From: Spirosoma sp. 48-14
GTDB taxonomy: Bacteria > Bacteroidota > Bacteroidia > Cytophagales > Spirosomataceae
DNA: 64,000 nucleotides
Direction of reading: 5' to 3'
NCBI RefSeq assembly: GCF_001898575.1
Contig: NZ_MKUD01000063.1
Location: 1-64,000, forward strand
Position numbers and translations under genes: made by a program. Each line of letters starts with the position of its first letter. The stretch's first letter is position 1. The notes below the pieces were generated by a model, which had not been told where the DNA came from, ran no database searches, and saw nothing but the letters and a program-made list of their open reading frames with translations. Positions 35,872 to 45,063 of this stretch are shown in pieces.

Positions 35872-35907
35872 AAAAAATGCCGAACTCATGAGAGTCCGGC
35901 ATTTTTT
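35872..35907. terminator. Bidirectional intrinsic terminator, copy 1
   Basis: The stem AAAAAATGCCGAACTC (35872-35887) pairs with GAGTCCGGCATTTTTT (35892-35907) with one mismatch and a 4-base loop. A-rich and T-rich outer tracts give U-tails on both strands. It is almost the same stem as at 36266-36295. Confidence 0.8.
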
Positions 35908-35952
35908 GACATTGAAGCTGTTTTTAAACGTTTGTTTTCTGACTTGAATCCC

Positions 35953-36172
35953 CCTCACTGTGGTGTCAGATGCTCACATCTGACACAGAGGTTTCTCAAA
36001 ACCTATGGACATACTGCCACGAGGTTTTGAGAAACCTTGCTGTGTCGGTTTTAAGAAACCGACATCACTGGGCATCAACTAACTATCTTTTCCTCCCTGT
36101 GCTGTCAGATACTCTCATACCCTCACCGTGGTGTCAGATGCTCACATCTGACACAGAGGTTTCTCAAAACCT
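35953..36172. repeat. Two copies of a modular palindromic repeat
   Basis: A 52-base unit at 35953-36004 recurs at 36121-36172 with one mismatch. Each unit combines two palindromes: a TGTCAGATG...CATCTGACA module and AGGTTTCTCAAAACCT. Between them, 36014-36037 is the reverse complement of the join at the end of copy 2 (AAAACCTCGTGGCAG), and GTCGGTTTTAAGAAACCGAC adds a third palindrome at 36044-36063. The cluster lies between two near-identical terminators. Confidence 0.85.
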
Positions 36173-36265
36173 CGTGGCAGCAAATCGATTACCCTCTGTC
36201 AGTGTCTGTTCTGCTACTGTAACACGTCCATTACGCACGGCTTTATCTCAGGCAATACATATAAA

Positions 36266-36295
36266 AAATGCCGAACTCCTCAGAGTCCGGCATTT
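36266..36295 (-). terminator. Intrinsic terminator of fba, copy 2 of the stem
   Basis: On the minus strand, AAATGCCGGACTC, loop TGAG and GAGTTCGGCATTT are followed by a T-tract, 28 bases after the fba stop codon. The stem differs from that at 35872-35907 mainly in the loop. Confidence 0.85.
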
Positions 36296-36323
36296 GCCTC
36301 AATTGTATGGTTTTAACCGACGA

Positions 36324-37403
36324 CTACGCCAGTCGGTTAATGCAGTTCAGATCTTCGAATGCTACTTTCAGGCGTTGTACCATGCTTTCTTCGCCTTTAC
36401 GCAGCCATACACGAGGATCGTAGTACTTCTTGTTTGGCGAATCGGGGCCTTCGGGGTTGCCCAGTTGCGATTGCAGATACCCTTCTTTCGCTTTGTAATA
36501 GTTCAGCACACCTTCCCACATCGACCATTGCATGTCGGTATCGATGTTCATTTTCACCGCACCATAGCGGATGGCTTCGCGGATTTCTTCGCGGCTGGAA
36601 CCCGAACCACCGTGGAATACGAAGTTCACCGGCAGCGGACCCGTACCAAATTTCTCCTGAATGTATTGCTGTGAGTTGTGCAGGATGATTGGCGATAGCT
36701 TCACATTACCGGGCTTATACACACCGTGTACGTTACCAAACGCAGCCGCAATGGTGAAGTTTGGCGATATTTTGCTCAGTTCTTCGTAGGCATAGGCTAC
36801 TTCCGAAGGCTGGGTGTATAGTTTTGAATCGTCGACATCGGAGTTATCGACACCGTCTTCTTCACCACCCGTTACGCCGAGTTCGATCTCCAGCGTCATG
36901 CCGATTTTGGCCATCCGCTCGAAGTATTTGGCGCAGATTTCGATATTTTCTTCAATGGGTTCTTCCGACAGGTCAAGCATGTGCGACGAATACAGGGGCT
37001 TGCCGGTTTGGTCAAAGTGTTTTTCACCAGCCGCCAGCAACCCGTCGATCCAGGGCAGGAGTTTCTTGGCGCAGTGGTCGGTATGCAGGATCACCGGAAC
37101 GCCATACAGTTCGGCGACATGGTGAATGTGCAGGGCACCCGAAATGGAGCCTGCAATGGCTGCCTGTTGCTTATCGTTGGGCAGGCTTTTGCCACCATAA
37201 AAAATTCCACCACCGTTCGAAAACTGGACGATAACCGGCGAGTTAACAGCTTTAGCTGTTTCCAGAACAGCATTCACAGAGTTAGTACCAACGACATTGA
37301 CGGCCGGAAGGGCATAGTCGTTTTCATTCGCATGACGAAAAATTTCGGTGACACCTTCGCCGGTCACAACGCCGGGGGCAAAACGGGCGGCTACTTCGCT
37401 CAT
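36324..37403 (-). CDS. fbaA: Class II fructose-bisphosphate aldolase
   Basis: A 359-residue class IIA aldolase, the same length as Escherichia coli FbaA. Signature elements are ENDYALPAVNVVGTNSVNAV at the N terminus (too long to quote further), the zinc-binding HTDHCAKK, ELGVTGGEEDGVDN with catalytic residues, and FVFHGGSGSS. It cleaves fructose 1,6-bisphosphate into dihydroxyacetone phosphate and glyceraldehyde 3-phosphate in glycolysis and runs in reverse in gluconeogenesis. It is monocistronic, with its own terminator. Confidence 0.95.
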   Translation of the reverse strand: MSEVAARFAPGVVTGEGVTEIFRHANENDYALPAVNVVGTNSVNAVLETAKAVNSPVIVQFSNGGGIFYGGKSLPNDKQQAAIAGSISGALHIHHVAELYGVPVILHTDHCAKKLLPWIDGLLAAGEKHFDQTGKPLYSSHMLDLSEEPIEENIEICAKYFERMAKIGMTLEIELGVTGGEEDGVDNSDVDDSKLYTQPSEVAYAYEELSKISPNFTIAAAFGNVHGVYKPGNVKLSPIILHNSQQYIQEKFGTGPLPVNFVFHGGSGSSREEIREAIRYGAVKMNIDTDMQWSMWEGVLNYYKAKEGYLQSQLGNPEGPDSPNKKYYDPRVWLRKGEESMVQRLKVAFEDLNCINRLA

Positions 37404-37546
37404 AATTAGGTCTAAATTTGGATTCGTTCAAGAAATAGTTTACCGAAAGTGCGACCGGTTAACCTATTTGGTTTTCAAGGGTAAAGTTGGGGATATTAGC
37501 CGAATTTTGCTACTATTCATTCATTTTGAGGATAGCCAAATGGTTG

Positions 37547-39988
37547 TCAGCGAATTACTTCGATAACGCCTTTCCGGGTAAATCCAGCCGGGTAGAACGA
37601 ATTTTTCATGGCAAGCCGATACACATATAAGCCCGTTCCAACGGGTTGCCCTTTAAAGTTCCCATCCCAGGTCGACCAGCCTGCCGAAACGGCTGTTTCG
37701 CTAACGCCTTCGTACACAGGTTCTCCCCAGCGATTGAAAATAGTCAACGTCATGCTTTCTGCCCCGGTACTATACACTATCAGGGTTTCGTTCATCCCAT
37801 CCCGATTGGGGGTAAAAATATCCGGCACATACGCTATGGGCGGAGTTGGCGGGCAGTTGGAACTCACACGAACCGAATCGCTTGCCTGACACCCAGCCGA
37901 CGAGCGCACGTTGATCGTATACCAGCCGTAGTCGTTTACGCGCAGTACCTGTTCGGTACCGATGATTCTACCCGCTTTCAACCAGCTATACACAACATCA
38001 GGGAGTACGCCAGCCTCCAGACCAATCGGGTCGGCAGTGGCAAAACAGGTGTCGATCTGGTGGATAGCCAGTTGTAGTTTCGGATATGGGTTTAGCGTCA
38101 CCATCTGCGAGTCGCGGCTCACACAACCCGTTTTCGTGCTACGGGCTGTTACGGTGTATTGCCCATTTTGCCGAGCCAGAAGCGTAGCGCCCGCTAGTGA
38201 ACGGCCATCCGGCAATTGCCAGCTAAAAGCATCCCAATCCGAATTGGGAGTGGCCCGGAGGGTAAGGGTATCTCCACAGACGGTTTGGGTCGAGGTAACA
38301 AACCGAAATGGGGAGGGCCGGGTAAAACTTGCCGTAACGTCTTTTTCGGCAAAGCAGGAGGCATCTTCGGCACTGGTAACCCGCACCCGATACGTTTGGG
38401 CACCGTTCACGTTCGATACGATCAGTGAATCCTGCCGTTCGTTGGATGCATTGATCCCAGGGCCAGTCCATTGCGGTATTCCACCTGTTGCATGTGCATT
38501 GAGCCGAACTTGCCCACAGAAATCCGGGATAATCGTTGCGGTTGGATTGACTTCAACCAACACAACCGCCAGTTCTTCAGTGGATGTCATGTGAATGTCA
38601 GCACATTTACCTTCCCGAACTTTTAAGAGATAGGTACCTGATTTTTCGGGCTTCAGGGTTGATGAAGTTGCTCCGGTCACCGCTGTTCCATTCAAATACC
38701 ATTGATAACTCAGGTAATTTACATCCAGATTCTGGGTTTTGGATGAGAGCAGAATGTTGTTGCAACCACCCAGCTTAGCCAGTTCGATATTTACCTTTGG
38801 CAAAAGTCGGGGAATGGTATCGACATTGAAAGGCAGTCCGGCCATAGTCGTTCTACCGCCCAGAGGCACGGCTTGTGAAACAAGGTCGCAACCAGCGCCT
38901 ACCTGATTGGGCTGGTTAATTACCATCAGATAATCTTCGCCCGGCTGCGACCCATAAATTTTCCCATCGGGACCAATTTGCAACGCCCCTACACCGGGCG
39001 ACGCGTTTCGCTGCGCCTGCACATTCAGGGTTGCTGTGATAGCAAGATCACTAACTCGTATCTGATAGACTTTTTTACTCGACAGGGTCGACAAATAAAT
39101 CAGAGAATTGTCGGGCGAGAACTCAAGTCCATAGGCGCCAACTGTTGCAGGAACTTCCAGCTTTCGGGCATTTGAGATAGCCCCAGCCTGATTATCGAAA
39201 TCGAATAGTTCCAGAAAACCGCCCTCTACACTATCGGAAACGGCAACAGCCAACAGTTTCCCATTGTGCGACGGTTTCATATACCCCTTGCTCTCCCGGT
39301 GCGGACTACCTGCCCGATACAGCGACTGATGTACCGAACCTACGTTATACACTTTAGGTGTAAGAATAAGCCCATTATCGTTGAGCAAATACACCCGAAA
39401 AGCGTTTGTGGTCAATTCATGCGTGATAATCCAGTGATTCAGGTTGTTGCAATGATAAATGGTCGTGATTTTTTCGGACGATGGCGATAGTAGCGGTTTA
39501 TTCTTGGCGGTCAGCCCACCTAAGCCGCTATTCAAATTCATGCTGACTATCGAATATTGGATACCCGTAGGTTGATCGGAACTGGCAACGGAAAAAACAT
39601 AAAACTGGTCGCTACTATTCTGATAGGGAACAATCAGGGCCGACTGGGTGCTCCGGCTACCCCCTCCCAGATTGACGGCTCCGGGCATAACCTCATGGTT
39701 TCGGCTCCAGATGGTGCTGCCGTCGGTGTAAAACAGCAGTTGCCCATTGGCATCGGACTGGGTAGCGCACCCTTCCATCGAACGGAGTTGCCCATTCGTT
39801 ACAGCCTGAGGAGCCCCTCCATTAAACGTAACCCCTGCCCCATTTCCAAAATACCAGTTGCGGGCATTGGCGGGGACCTGCCCTCTTACCGAACCGACCC
39901 AAAGGCCATTTGCCAATAGGATACCAATCAGGAAGCCGTTAAAAAGAAAAGCCCGAACACGTAGACAGGAGTTATTCCATAGTTTCAT
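37547..39988 (-). CDS. Large secreted protein with type IX secretion type B sorting domain
   Basis: An 813-residue protein from ATG 39988 with a signal region ending SVRGQ. Its N-terminal half resembles a beta-propeller (NWYFGNGAGVTFNGG, QLLFYTDGSTIWSRNH, KLLAVAVSDSVEGGFLELFDFD), followed by several Ig/PKD-like domains with spaced Cys. The C-terminal domain (about 730-813: IAYVPDIFTPNRDGMNE, FNRWGEPVYEG, GTGLYVYRLA) is the gliding-motility-associated type B sorting signal. It is thus exported through the T9SS to the cell surface or medium. Its function is unknown, probably adhesive or binding. Confidence 0.88.
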   Translation of the reverse strand: MKLWNNSCLRVRAFLFNGFLIGILLANGLWVGSVRGQVPANARNWYFGNGAGVTFNGGAPQAVTNGQLRSMEGCATQSDANGQLLFYTDGSTIWSRNHEVMPGAVNLGGGSRSTQSALIVPYQNSSDQFYVFSVASSDQPTGIQYSIVSMNLNSGLGGLTAKNKPLLSPSSEKITTIYHCNNLNHWIITHELTTNAFRVYLLNDNGLILTPKVYNVGSVHQSLYRAGSPHRESKGYMKPSHNGKLLAVAVSDSVEGGFLELFDFDNQAGAISNARKLEVPATVGAYGLEFSPDNSLIYLSTLSSKKVYQIRVSDLAITATLNVQAQRNASPGVGALQIGPDGKIYGSQPGEDYLMVINQPNQVGAGCDLVSQAVPLGGRTTMAGLPFNVDTIPRLLPKVNIELAKLGGCNNILLSSKTQNLDVNYLSYQWYLNGTAVTGATSSTLKPEKSGTYLLKVREGKCADIHMTSTEELAVVLVEVNPTATIIPDFCGQVRLNAHATGGIPQWTGPGINASNERQDSLIVSNVNGAQTYRVRVTSAEDASCFAEKDVTASFTRPSPFRFVTSTQTVCGDTLTLRATPNSDWDAFSWQLPDGRSLAGATLLARQNGQYTVTARSTKTGCVSRDSQMVTLNPYPKLQLAIHQIDTCFATADPIGLEAGVLPDVVYSWLKAGRIIGTEQVLRVNDYGWYTINVRSSAGCQASDSVRVSSNCPPTPPIAYVPDIFTPNRDGMNETLIVYSTGAESMTLTIFNRWGEPVYEGVSETAVSAGWSTWDGNFKGQPVGTGLYVYRLAMKNSFYPAGFTRKGVIEVIR

Positions 39989-40181
39989 AGGTGTGCACAA
40001 CGGATGAGTCAAACAGATCCGCAGCCCTCTTAGGTGTACAGCGTCAGCGGATCAGGCCAAGGTTGAAATACACACATGACCTGGTTATTACTCAAATCGT
40101 TGCAAATTTTAATCTCAACGTTATGAAACCCTGGAGATTACTACAGGGAGTAAACCATCAGGGAGTCAGATAGCCTTTACA

Positions 40182-40586
40182 CTATCCCTCTAATCGCTGC
40201 TGTGCTGCGGATGTAACGGGGGCAAAAAAGTTGATCAGATTTCCATCAGGGTCGCGGAACAACAGCGAACGGTTGCCCCAGGGCATGGTCGTTGGCTTCT
40301 GCACGATGGTATCCCCTAGAAAATCCGCCAGTTTTTCGTATTCATTATCTACATCCTCAACACGAAATTCAATAATAACTGACCGATTGGTAGCCGATAT
40401 AGCCACATCGTCTCCACCAAATAGCGGGATTGTGCGTATGCTTCCGATAGCCAGCGTAGCCAATGGTGTTCGTAACTCAGCAAAATCATCGGTGTACCGT
40501 GTCACAGGCATACCCGTAACCTGCTCATAAAATGAAACAAGGCGGTTGAGATCGGCGGTGATGATCCGGGCAGAAGAAAAATTCAT
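40182..40586 (-). CDS. VOC (glyoxalase-like) family protein
   Basis: A 134-residue vicinal-oxygen-chelate protein from ATG 40586. It has two beta-alpha-beta-beta-beta units: ARIITADLNRLVSFYEQVTG at the start, and NRSLLFRDPDGNLINFFAPV at the end with the typical FRDPDGN turn and a metal-ligand-like Glu/Asn region. The substrate is unknown; members include dioxygenases, glyoxalases and resistance binding proteins. It stands alone. Confidence 0.82.
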   Translation of the reverse strand: MNFSSARIITADLNRLVSFYEQVTGMPVTRYTDDFAELRTPLATLAIGSIRTIPLFGGDDVAISATNRSVIIEFRVEDVDNEYEKLADFLGDTIVQKPTTMPWGNRSLLFRDPDGNLINFFAPVTSAAQQRLEG

Positions 40587-40803
40587 TAGTGATAGGTTTT
40601 TAATTGTATGGTGCAAAGAACTCTTCGCTCACTGACAGCGGTGTGTCAGTAGCAACGGTCGATTTGTGGACATGTGCCGCTTGAATTGCAAACAATTGAC
40701 TAGCATCAGGTAGCATAGAGCAATCTGAACCGTACCAAAAAAAGAGCTGGTAAACCTCATTTTTTCCACCAACTTTGGGCAGAGAAACCAAGACCTTACC
40801 TCT

Positions 40804-41613
40804 TTGAAAACACTCTTCTTCTGCCCGATGTGGGGCATGGAAAATCTATCGTATTCAGAAGCTGCCAAACGGGTGAAAGCCGCAGGATACGACGGCATGG
40901 AAATTGCGGCTGGCCCCGGCAAACGAAAAGAAGCCACACAGGTCATGCGCGATCACGGTCTCGAACCGATTTTGATGGGCTTCGGTGGAGGGAGTAATTT
41001 TGCCGAGCACAAGAAAAAATACCACGATGATCTGCTCGACATTGCTTCGTACAAACCGCTGTTCATCAACGTCCATACGGGCCACGATTATTTCACCTTC
41101 GAGCAAAACGTTGAACTGATTCAGGCAGCCGCCGATGTACAGAAACAAACCGGCGTTCGGATTCTGCACGAAACGCATCGGGGCCGTTTTTCGTACAGCG
41201 CACCCGCCATTCAGTACTACTTACTCAAACTACCCGATCTGCGACTCACCGCCGATTATTCGCACTGGGTCAACGTGGCGGAGTCGTATCTGGCCGATCA
41301 GGCGGATAATGTGGCACGCGCCATTGCCGTCAGCGACCACATTCACTGCCGGGTAGGCCAGCCCGAAGCCCCACAGGTTACTGACCCCAGGGCACCTGAA
41401 TGGAACGATGCGCTCGAAACACACGCCAAATGGTGGGATGCCATTCGTGACCGACTCCAGCGGGCCAATGCCTCACAACTCACCGTTACCTGCGAATTTG
41501 GCCCAGCCCCGGGTTATCTGCCTACGCTACCCTATAGCAACTTGCCCGTTGCGAGTCAGTGGGACATCAATGTCTTCATGAAAGACTTCCTGAAAAAGCG
41601 TTGGCAGGTATAA
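40804..41613 (+). CDS. Sugar phosphate isomerase/epimerase-like TIM-barrel protein
   Basis: A 269-residue AP-endonuclease-2-type TIM barrel. The start is a TTG at 40804, because KTLFFCPMWGMENLSY is the expected first strand and the next ATG (40828) would remove it. Elements include YDGMEIAAG, FINVHTGHDYF, ILHETHRGRFSY and ADYSHWVNVAES, providing the Glu/His/Asp metal site of xylose-isomerase-like proteins. Its role is probably isomerisation or epimerisation of a sugar or inositol derivative; substrate unknown. It is not in an operon. Confidence 0.8.
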   Translation: MKTLFFCPMWGMENLSYSEAAKRVKAAGYDGMEIAAGPGKRKEATQVMRDHGLEPILMGFGGGSNFAEHKKKYHDDLLDIASYKPLFINVHTGHDYFTFEQNVELIQAAADVQKQTGVRILHETHRGRFSYSAPAIQYYLLKLPDLRLTADYSHWVNVAESYLADQADNVARAIAVSDHIHCRVGQPEAPQVTDPRAPEWNDALETHAKWWDAIRDRLQRANASQLTVTCEFGPAPGYLPTLPYSNLPVASQWDINVFMKDFLKKRWQV

Positions 41614-41706
41614 CGAGTCAGGGATTTCGATAGAACAGTATGATTATTGCTAGATAGATTTCGGTATTCGATTCTGGGCAAGCAGTTGCATCAATAAAAA
41701 ATCTGT

Positions 41707-41777
41707 ACCGCAAGGGCGCAATAGGCGCAAAGACCCGATTAGTTTGACCCGCTTTACGCCTATTGCGTCCTTGCGGT
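41707..41777. repeat. 26-bp inverted repeat (ACCGCAAGG family)
   Basis: Positions 41707-41732 pair with 41752-41777 with two transition mismatches, around a 19-base loop. The arms contain ACCGCAAGG and GCAATAGGCG. It lies between two co-directional genes and overlaps the upstream in-frame extension of the next gene, arguing for the start at 41855. Confidence 0.85.
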
Positions 41778-41854
41778 TAAAACCAGAAGGCTTCGCTACA
41801 GTTTGTCCTATATGTCACCAGAAACTATACGTCATAATTTGTACATTTGATTCT

Positions 41855-43414
41855 ATGCTTCGAACGCTCTACCTAGTCTGCCTGGTTTTGGCCGTTGCCG
41901 GTACACCTGTGCGTGCACAGCTGGCCCAATCGCTACGGCTTGAAATCCCCTCAGACCCTAACGAAGCCGAAGCATTCGACGTAACCCCCCTAAACGACAA
42001 GGGACTTCTGGTAACCATCCGAACGGGTGCCTTCTATGACAATACACCTGCCAACCTGAACTTCCAGAAATACGACGTTAACCTGAAGCTTCTCTGGAAA
42101 GCTCAATTCAAACAGAGCGGCGACTTTTCCCCTGTATTAGACTGCAACACAGACCAGTACGTGTATCACCTGTTCCGCGACTACGACCGGGGCAAGTTCC
42201 AGTTTCTCCGGCTCCACCTCGAAGACGGCGTTATTGAAACCTTCGAAGGCAACCTGATCGATCAGTTCGATGTCCAGTATTTTAAGGTGTTGGGCAGTCA
42301 GGCCTATGTAGGTGGATACCGACACGGCCGCCCGGTAGTGATGGCGTTCTCGTTCTTCGACCAGTCGGCCAAAGTGCTTCCGGGTATGTATGTGAACCGG
42401 ATGGAGCTGAGTGGGCTGGAAATTGACGAATCCCGCCGGGAGGTCAACGTACTGGTTCATTCGCTGAAACGGCACTGCCAGTTCTCGATCCGAACCTATA
42501 ACTACGATTGCAAACTAGTCCGTACCCTCGATTTCGACGGTGCCGAAAAGAGCCTCATTTCGGGTAAGCTGCTGCCCGTCAACGAACATGAGTCGTTGTT
42601 GGTAGGCAATTATTCGACGGATTGTACCCCCTACTCCCAGGGCATCTACGTGACCCATATCCACCATGGTGAACACGCCGACGAGGCCAGCAAATCGATT
42701 CAGTACATTGAATTTTCGCAATTGCAGCATTTTTTCGACTACCTGAAACCGCAGCGTCAGCAGAAGTTGCTGGCCAGAGCCAATAAAAAGAAGGAGGAAG
42801 GCAAGGATTACAAGTTCCATTACCGACTGCTGGTACACGATCTGCAACCCACTCCAACGGGGTTGACCCTGGTGGCTGAAGTGTATTATCCGCAGTACCG
42901 GGGGAGCACACTGGCCTATGGCGGCATTGTCCGGGGCACCGATCGATACGAAGGCTATCGGTACACCCATGCGTTTATCTGCGGCTTCAACAAACAAGGT
43001 AACCTTCTGTGGGACAATTGTTTTCCTATTAAAGAACTCCTGAGTAAAGAGCTTATCGAAATGGTTCAGGTGTCGCACCAGGGCGACCGGATGGTATTGG
43101 CGTACCCGAACGATGGCGAAATCACAACGGAAGTGATTCAGGAGAGCAAGGTGCTGAAAGAAACCGAAAAGTTTAAACTGAAAACGGCTACCGAAAATGA
43201 GAAGGTTACTTTTTCGGCCCAGGATAACCTCATGGCCTGGTACGATCGGCATTTTCTGGCTTGTGGTTTCCAGAAAATAGCGCCATCCAAAACATCAGGC
43301 AGTCAGCGCGAAGTGTTCTACCTGAACAAACTGACCTACACGGAAGAGAATGCGGCCCAGCCTGCCAAATCGACCAGCGCTAAGACCCGAAAAAACGACG
43401 GATCAGAACGATAA
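41855..43414 (+). CDS. Secreted protein of unknown function
   Basis: A 519-residue protein with a signal peptide (MLRTLYLVCLVLAVAG, cleavage near VRAQ). The body has repeated beta-strand pairs consistent with a propeller or WD40-like fold (DNTPANLNFQKYDVNLKLLW, FYLDGxI-type strands, YRYTHAFICGFNKQGNLLW) and a basic C-terminal tail (TSAKTRKNDGSER). I do not recognise the family. The start was chosen from the signal peptide. It overlaps the convergent DUF2905 gene by 35 bases. Confidence 0.7.
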   Translation: MLRTLYLVCLVLAVAGTPVRAQLAQSLRLEIPSDPNEAEAFDVTPLNDKGLLVTIRTGAFYDNTPANLNFQKYDVNLKLLWKAQFKQSGDFSPVLDCNTDQYVYHLFRDYDRGKFQFLRLHLEDGVIETFEGNLIDQFDVQYFKVLGSQAYVGGYRHGRPVVMAFSFFDQSAKVLPGMYVNRMELSGLEIDESRREVNVLVHSLKRHCQFSIRTYNYDCKLVRTLDFDGAEKSLISGKLLPVNEHESLLVGNYSTDCTPYSQGIYVTHIHHGEHADEASKSIQYIEFSQLQHFFDYLKPQRQQKLLARANKKKEEGKDYKFHYRLLVHDLQPTPTGLTLVAEVYYPQYRGSTLAYGGIVRGTDRYEGYRYTHAFICGFNKQGNLLWDNCFPIKELLSKELIEMVQVSHQGDRMVLAYPNDGEITTEVIQESKVLKETEKFKLKTATENEKVTFSAQDNLMAWYDRHFLACGFQKIAPSKTSGSQREVFYLNKLTYTEENAAQPAKSTSAKTRKNDGSER

Positions 43415-43613
43415 TCAGGTTCAGGACTACGCTCACCACAATACAGGTCACAATGGGAAAATAAAATCCACCCCCATTTTTCCCTTCCATCCGAATATCG
43501 CCTGGTAAACGGCCCAACCAGTGGAGTTTATCCCCAAACAGGTAAACGATAACGCCCACCAGCACAATAGCTGCTCCGATCAGCATGATGTATTTTCCTA
43601 CAGTAGGGCTCAT
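43380..43613 (-). CDS. DUF2905 small membrane protein
   Basis: A 77-residue protein with two transmembrane helices (IMLIGAAIVLVGVIVYLFG and FPIVTCIVVSVVLNLIIVLI) joined by the DUF2905 hallmark LGRLPGDIRMEGKNGGGFYF. Families of this kind are widespread small inner-membrane proteins of unknown role. Its 3' end overlaps the convergent secreted-protein gene by 35 bases. Confidence 0.87.
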   Translation of the reverse strand: MSPTVGKYIMLIGAAIVLVGVIVYLFGDKLHWLGRLPGDIRMEGKNGGGFYFPIVTCIVVSVVLNLIIVLIRRFFGS

Positions 43614-43987
43614 ATGTAAGATTTCTGTTCAAGACAAAAGCGAAACGACCAACTGCTATTTCAAAGGTAAAATCCATAAAATAGTTCTGTCGAATCATCT
43701 TTCTTTGTCTGGAATTCATTCCGTTATAAGCTCCCGACAGTATAATCTACACAGATAAACCTGAAGCTCAATAAACGATTCTTTTCCCAAATGCCTCCCT
43801 TGCTGACAGCAAGAAGCCCAACCACCCCCCTATAAAACCGCCTACTATCGATTCGATTGAAAATGTGCTCAACAACCCATCCATCTCTTGCACGAATACC
43901 TGGCAAGCTTCCGGCCAACAGGCCAGCATTCTGAAAGCATCTCCTGGTATTGCCCTAACATCTATTTAGGGAAAGCGGGTTTGCCTA
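43614..43987. other. Intergenic stretch with no gene recognised
   Basis: A 374-base gap between the DUF2905 start and the NanM-like stop. A short open frame on the minus strand lacks family resemblance. A small hairpin (TTGCTGACAGCAAG at about 43800) is visible but has no T-tract. This region must contain the end of the large catabolic operon transcript. Confidence 0.5.
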
Positions 43988-45061
43988 TCACTTACCTCTG
44001 ACTCCAATCACTGAAGGAGTACGGACACCCGGAAATGTTTCGCCACTGACATACACCCACAACCCCTGCCAATAAACGACAGGTAAGGTTACTCGGGAAG
44101 CATGGGTACGCTCTTCGCCCAGATACGTCCATTCATCGGATTCGGGCTTATAGATTAGCATACTACGAATAATACCGGGGTGTTTGGCGGGATTTTTCCA
44201 GCCAGCCGTTACGGCATCGACACCACCCCAGAAAAAGAACTGATTATCATTCAGCAACGGAACAGTACCACCACCCGCCGACATGCCTCTGGGCATTGGG
44301 GCCAGTTTCTGCCAGGTCAGCAAAGGAGTATTATTGTTCCGCTTTAGCTGAATCTGGTAGGCATCCAACAGAATGTCTCTGAATTTATTTCCTTTTGCGT
44401 TAATACCCTGCGTTTCGCCACTGAATAGGTAGCCCTCCCCATGGTAAACACCACAGATAGGAAAAATTCTGGCCACCCCTGAAAACGTGTTGTTTGGTTG
44501 CCAACCTGCTTTCAGATTTTTCAAATCCAGGATAAGACAGGTAGACATTGGTGGTGACGTAGCGGATTGATTACCACCGATCAGGACAATCATATCGTCG
44601 ACCAGGAAACCGCCCATTTGAGCCAGCGGATAGGGTAGCGATGGGTAGTTGGTCAGCACTAAGTCTGTTCCATTCCAGGCTACGCCCACTACCTGATTCA
44701 GATGCTCGTTCGGATTACTGCCGCCAATGACAATCAACTGATTATTGTAGGTAATGGATACACCATAGCCACACGCTCTGGGAAAATTGCGGGTAGATTT
44801 TATCCAGCTCTTTTTTCCCGTTTCCAGTACAAAAATATCGTCGTACCATTTTTTCTTACCGCCCTCCCAGGGTGGAGCATCGGGGAAATTGGCACCCCCG
44901 ATAGCAATAATAGCCCCATTACTTACCCCGGCAAACATACCCGCACGCCCTTTGGAGTCAGGTAATAGCGGCAATGACTCCCAGCGAATTACCGACTGAG
45001 CCAGCCCATTTTTTGTTACAAGCATAAGAAAAATCCAGTATATCAGATGGGTTGTTCGCAT
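43988..45061 (-). CDS. Kelch-repeat cyclically permuted mutarotase, NanM-like
   Basis: A 357-residue secreted kelch beta-propeller with a signal peptide ending NGLAQ. It shows the NanM-type N terminus (LPDSKGRAGMFAGVSNG, IGGANFPDAPPWEGGKKKW, DDIFVLETGKKSW) and further kelch blades (LIVIGGSNPNEHLN, FFWGGVDAVTAG). NanM (YjhT) converts alpha- to beta-N-acetylneuraminate in the periplasm. This permuted version is common in Bacteroidota sialic-acid loci. The ATG at 45061 is preferred; a GTG at 45064 overlaps the previous stop codon by one base. It is the last gene of the fourteen-gene run. Confidence 0.85.
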   Translation of the reverse strand: MRTTHLIYWIFLMLVTKNGLAQSVIRWESLPLLPDSKGRAGMFAGVSNGAIIAIGGANFPDAPPWEGGKKKWYDDIFVLETGKKSWIKSTRNFPRACGYGVSITYNNQLIVIGGSNPNEHLNQVVGVAWNGTDLVLTNYPSLPYPLAQMGGFLVDDMIVLIGGNQSATSPPMSTCLILDLKNLKAGWQPNNTFSGVARIFPICGVYHGEGYLFSGETQGINAKGNKFRDILLDAYQIQLKRNNNTPLLTWQKLAPMPRGMSAGGGTVPLLNDNQFFFWGGVDAVTAGWKNPAKHPGIIRSMLIYKPESDEWTYLGEERTHASRVTLPVVYWQGLWVYVSGETFPGVRTPSVIGVRGK

Positions 45062-45063
45062 CA

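Noticed and set aside
35970..36674. Plus-strand frame of 234 codons over the repeat cluster
   Set aside because: The first part is made of palindromic repeats and a terminator, the rest is antisense to fbaA.
41842..41849. TACATTTG box just before the gene at 41855
   Set aside because: It matches the -7 consensus but lies only 5 bases from the start codon, leaving almost no leader, and no -33 element is at the right distance.
42515..43252. Minus-strand frame of 245 codons
   Set aside because: Antisense to the secreted-protein gene at 41855, which has a signal peptide and continuous protein-like composition.
43724..43918. Small minus-strand frame before the DUF2905 gene
   Set aside because: No motif, no start context and no relation to neighbours; not enough to call a gene.
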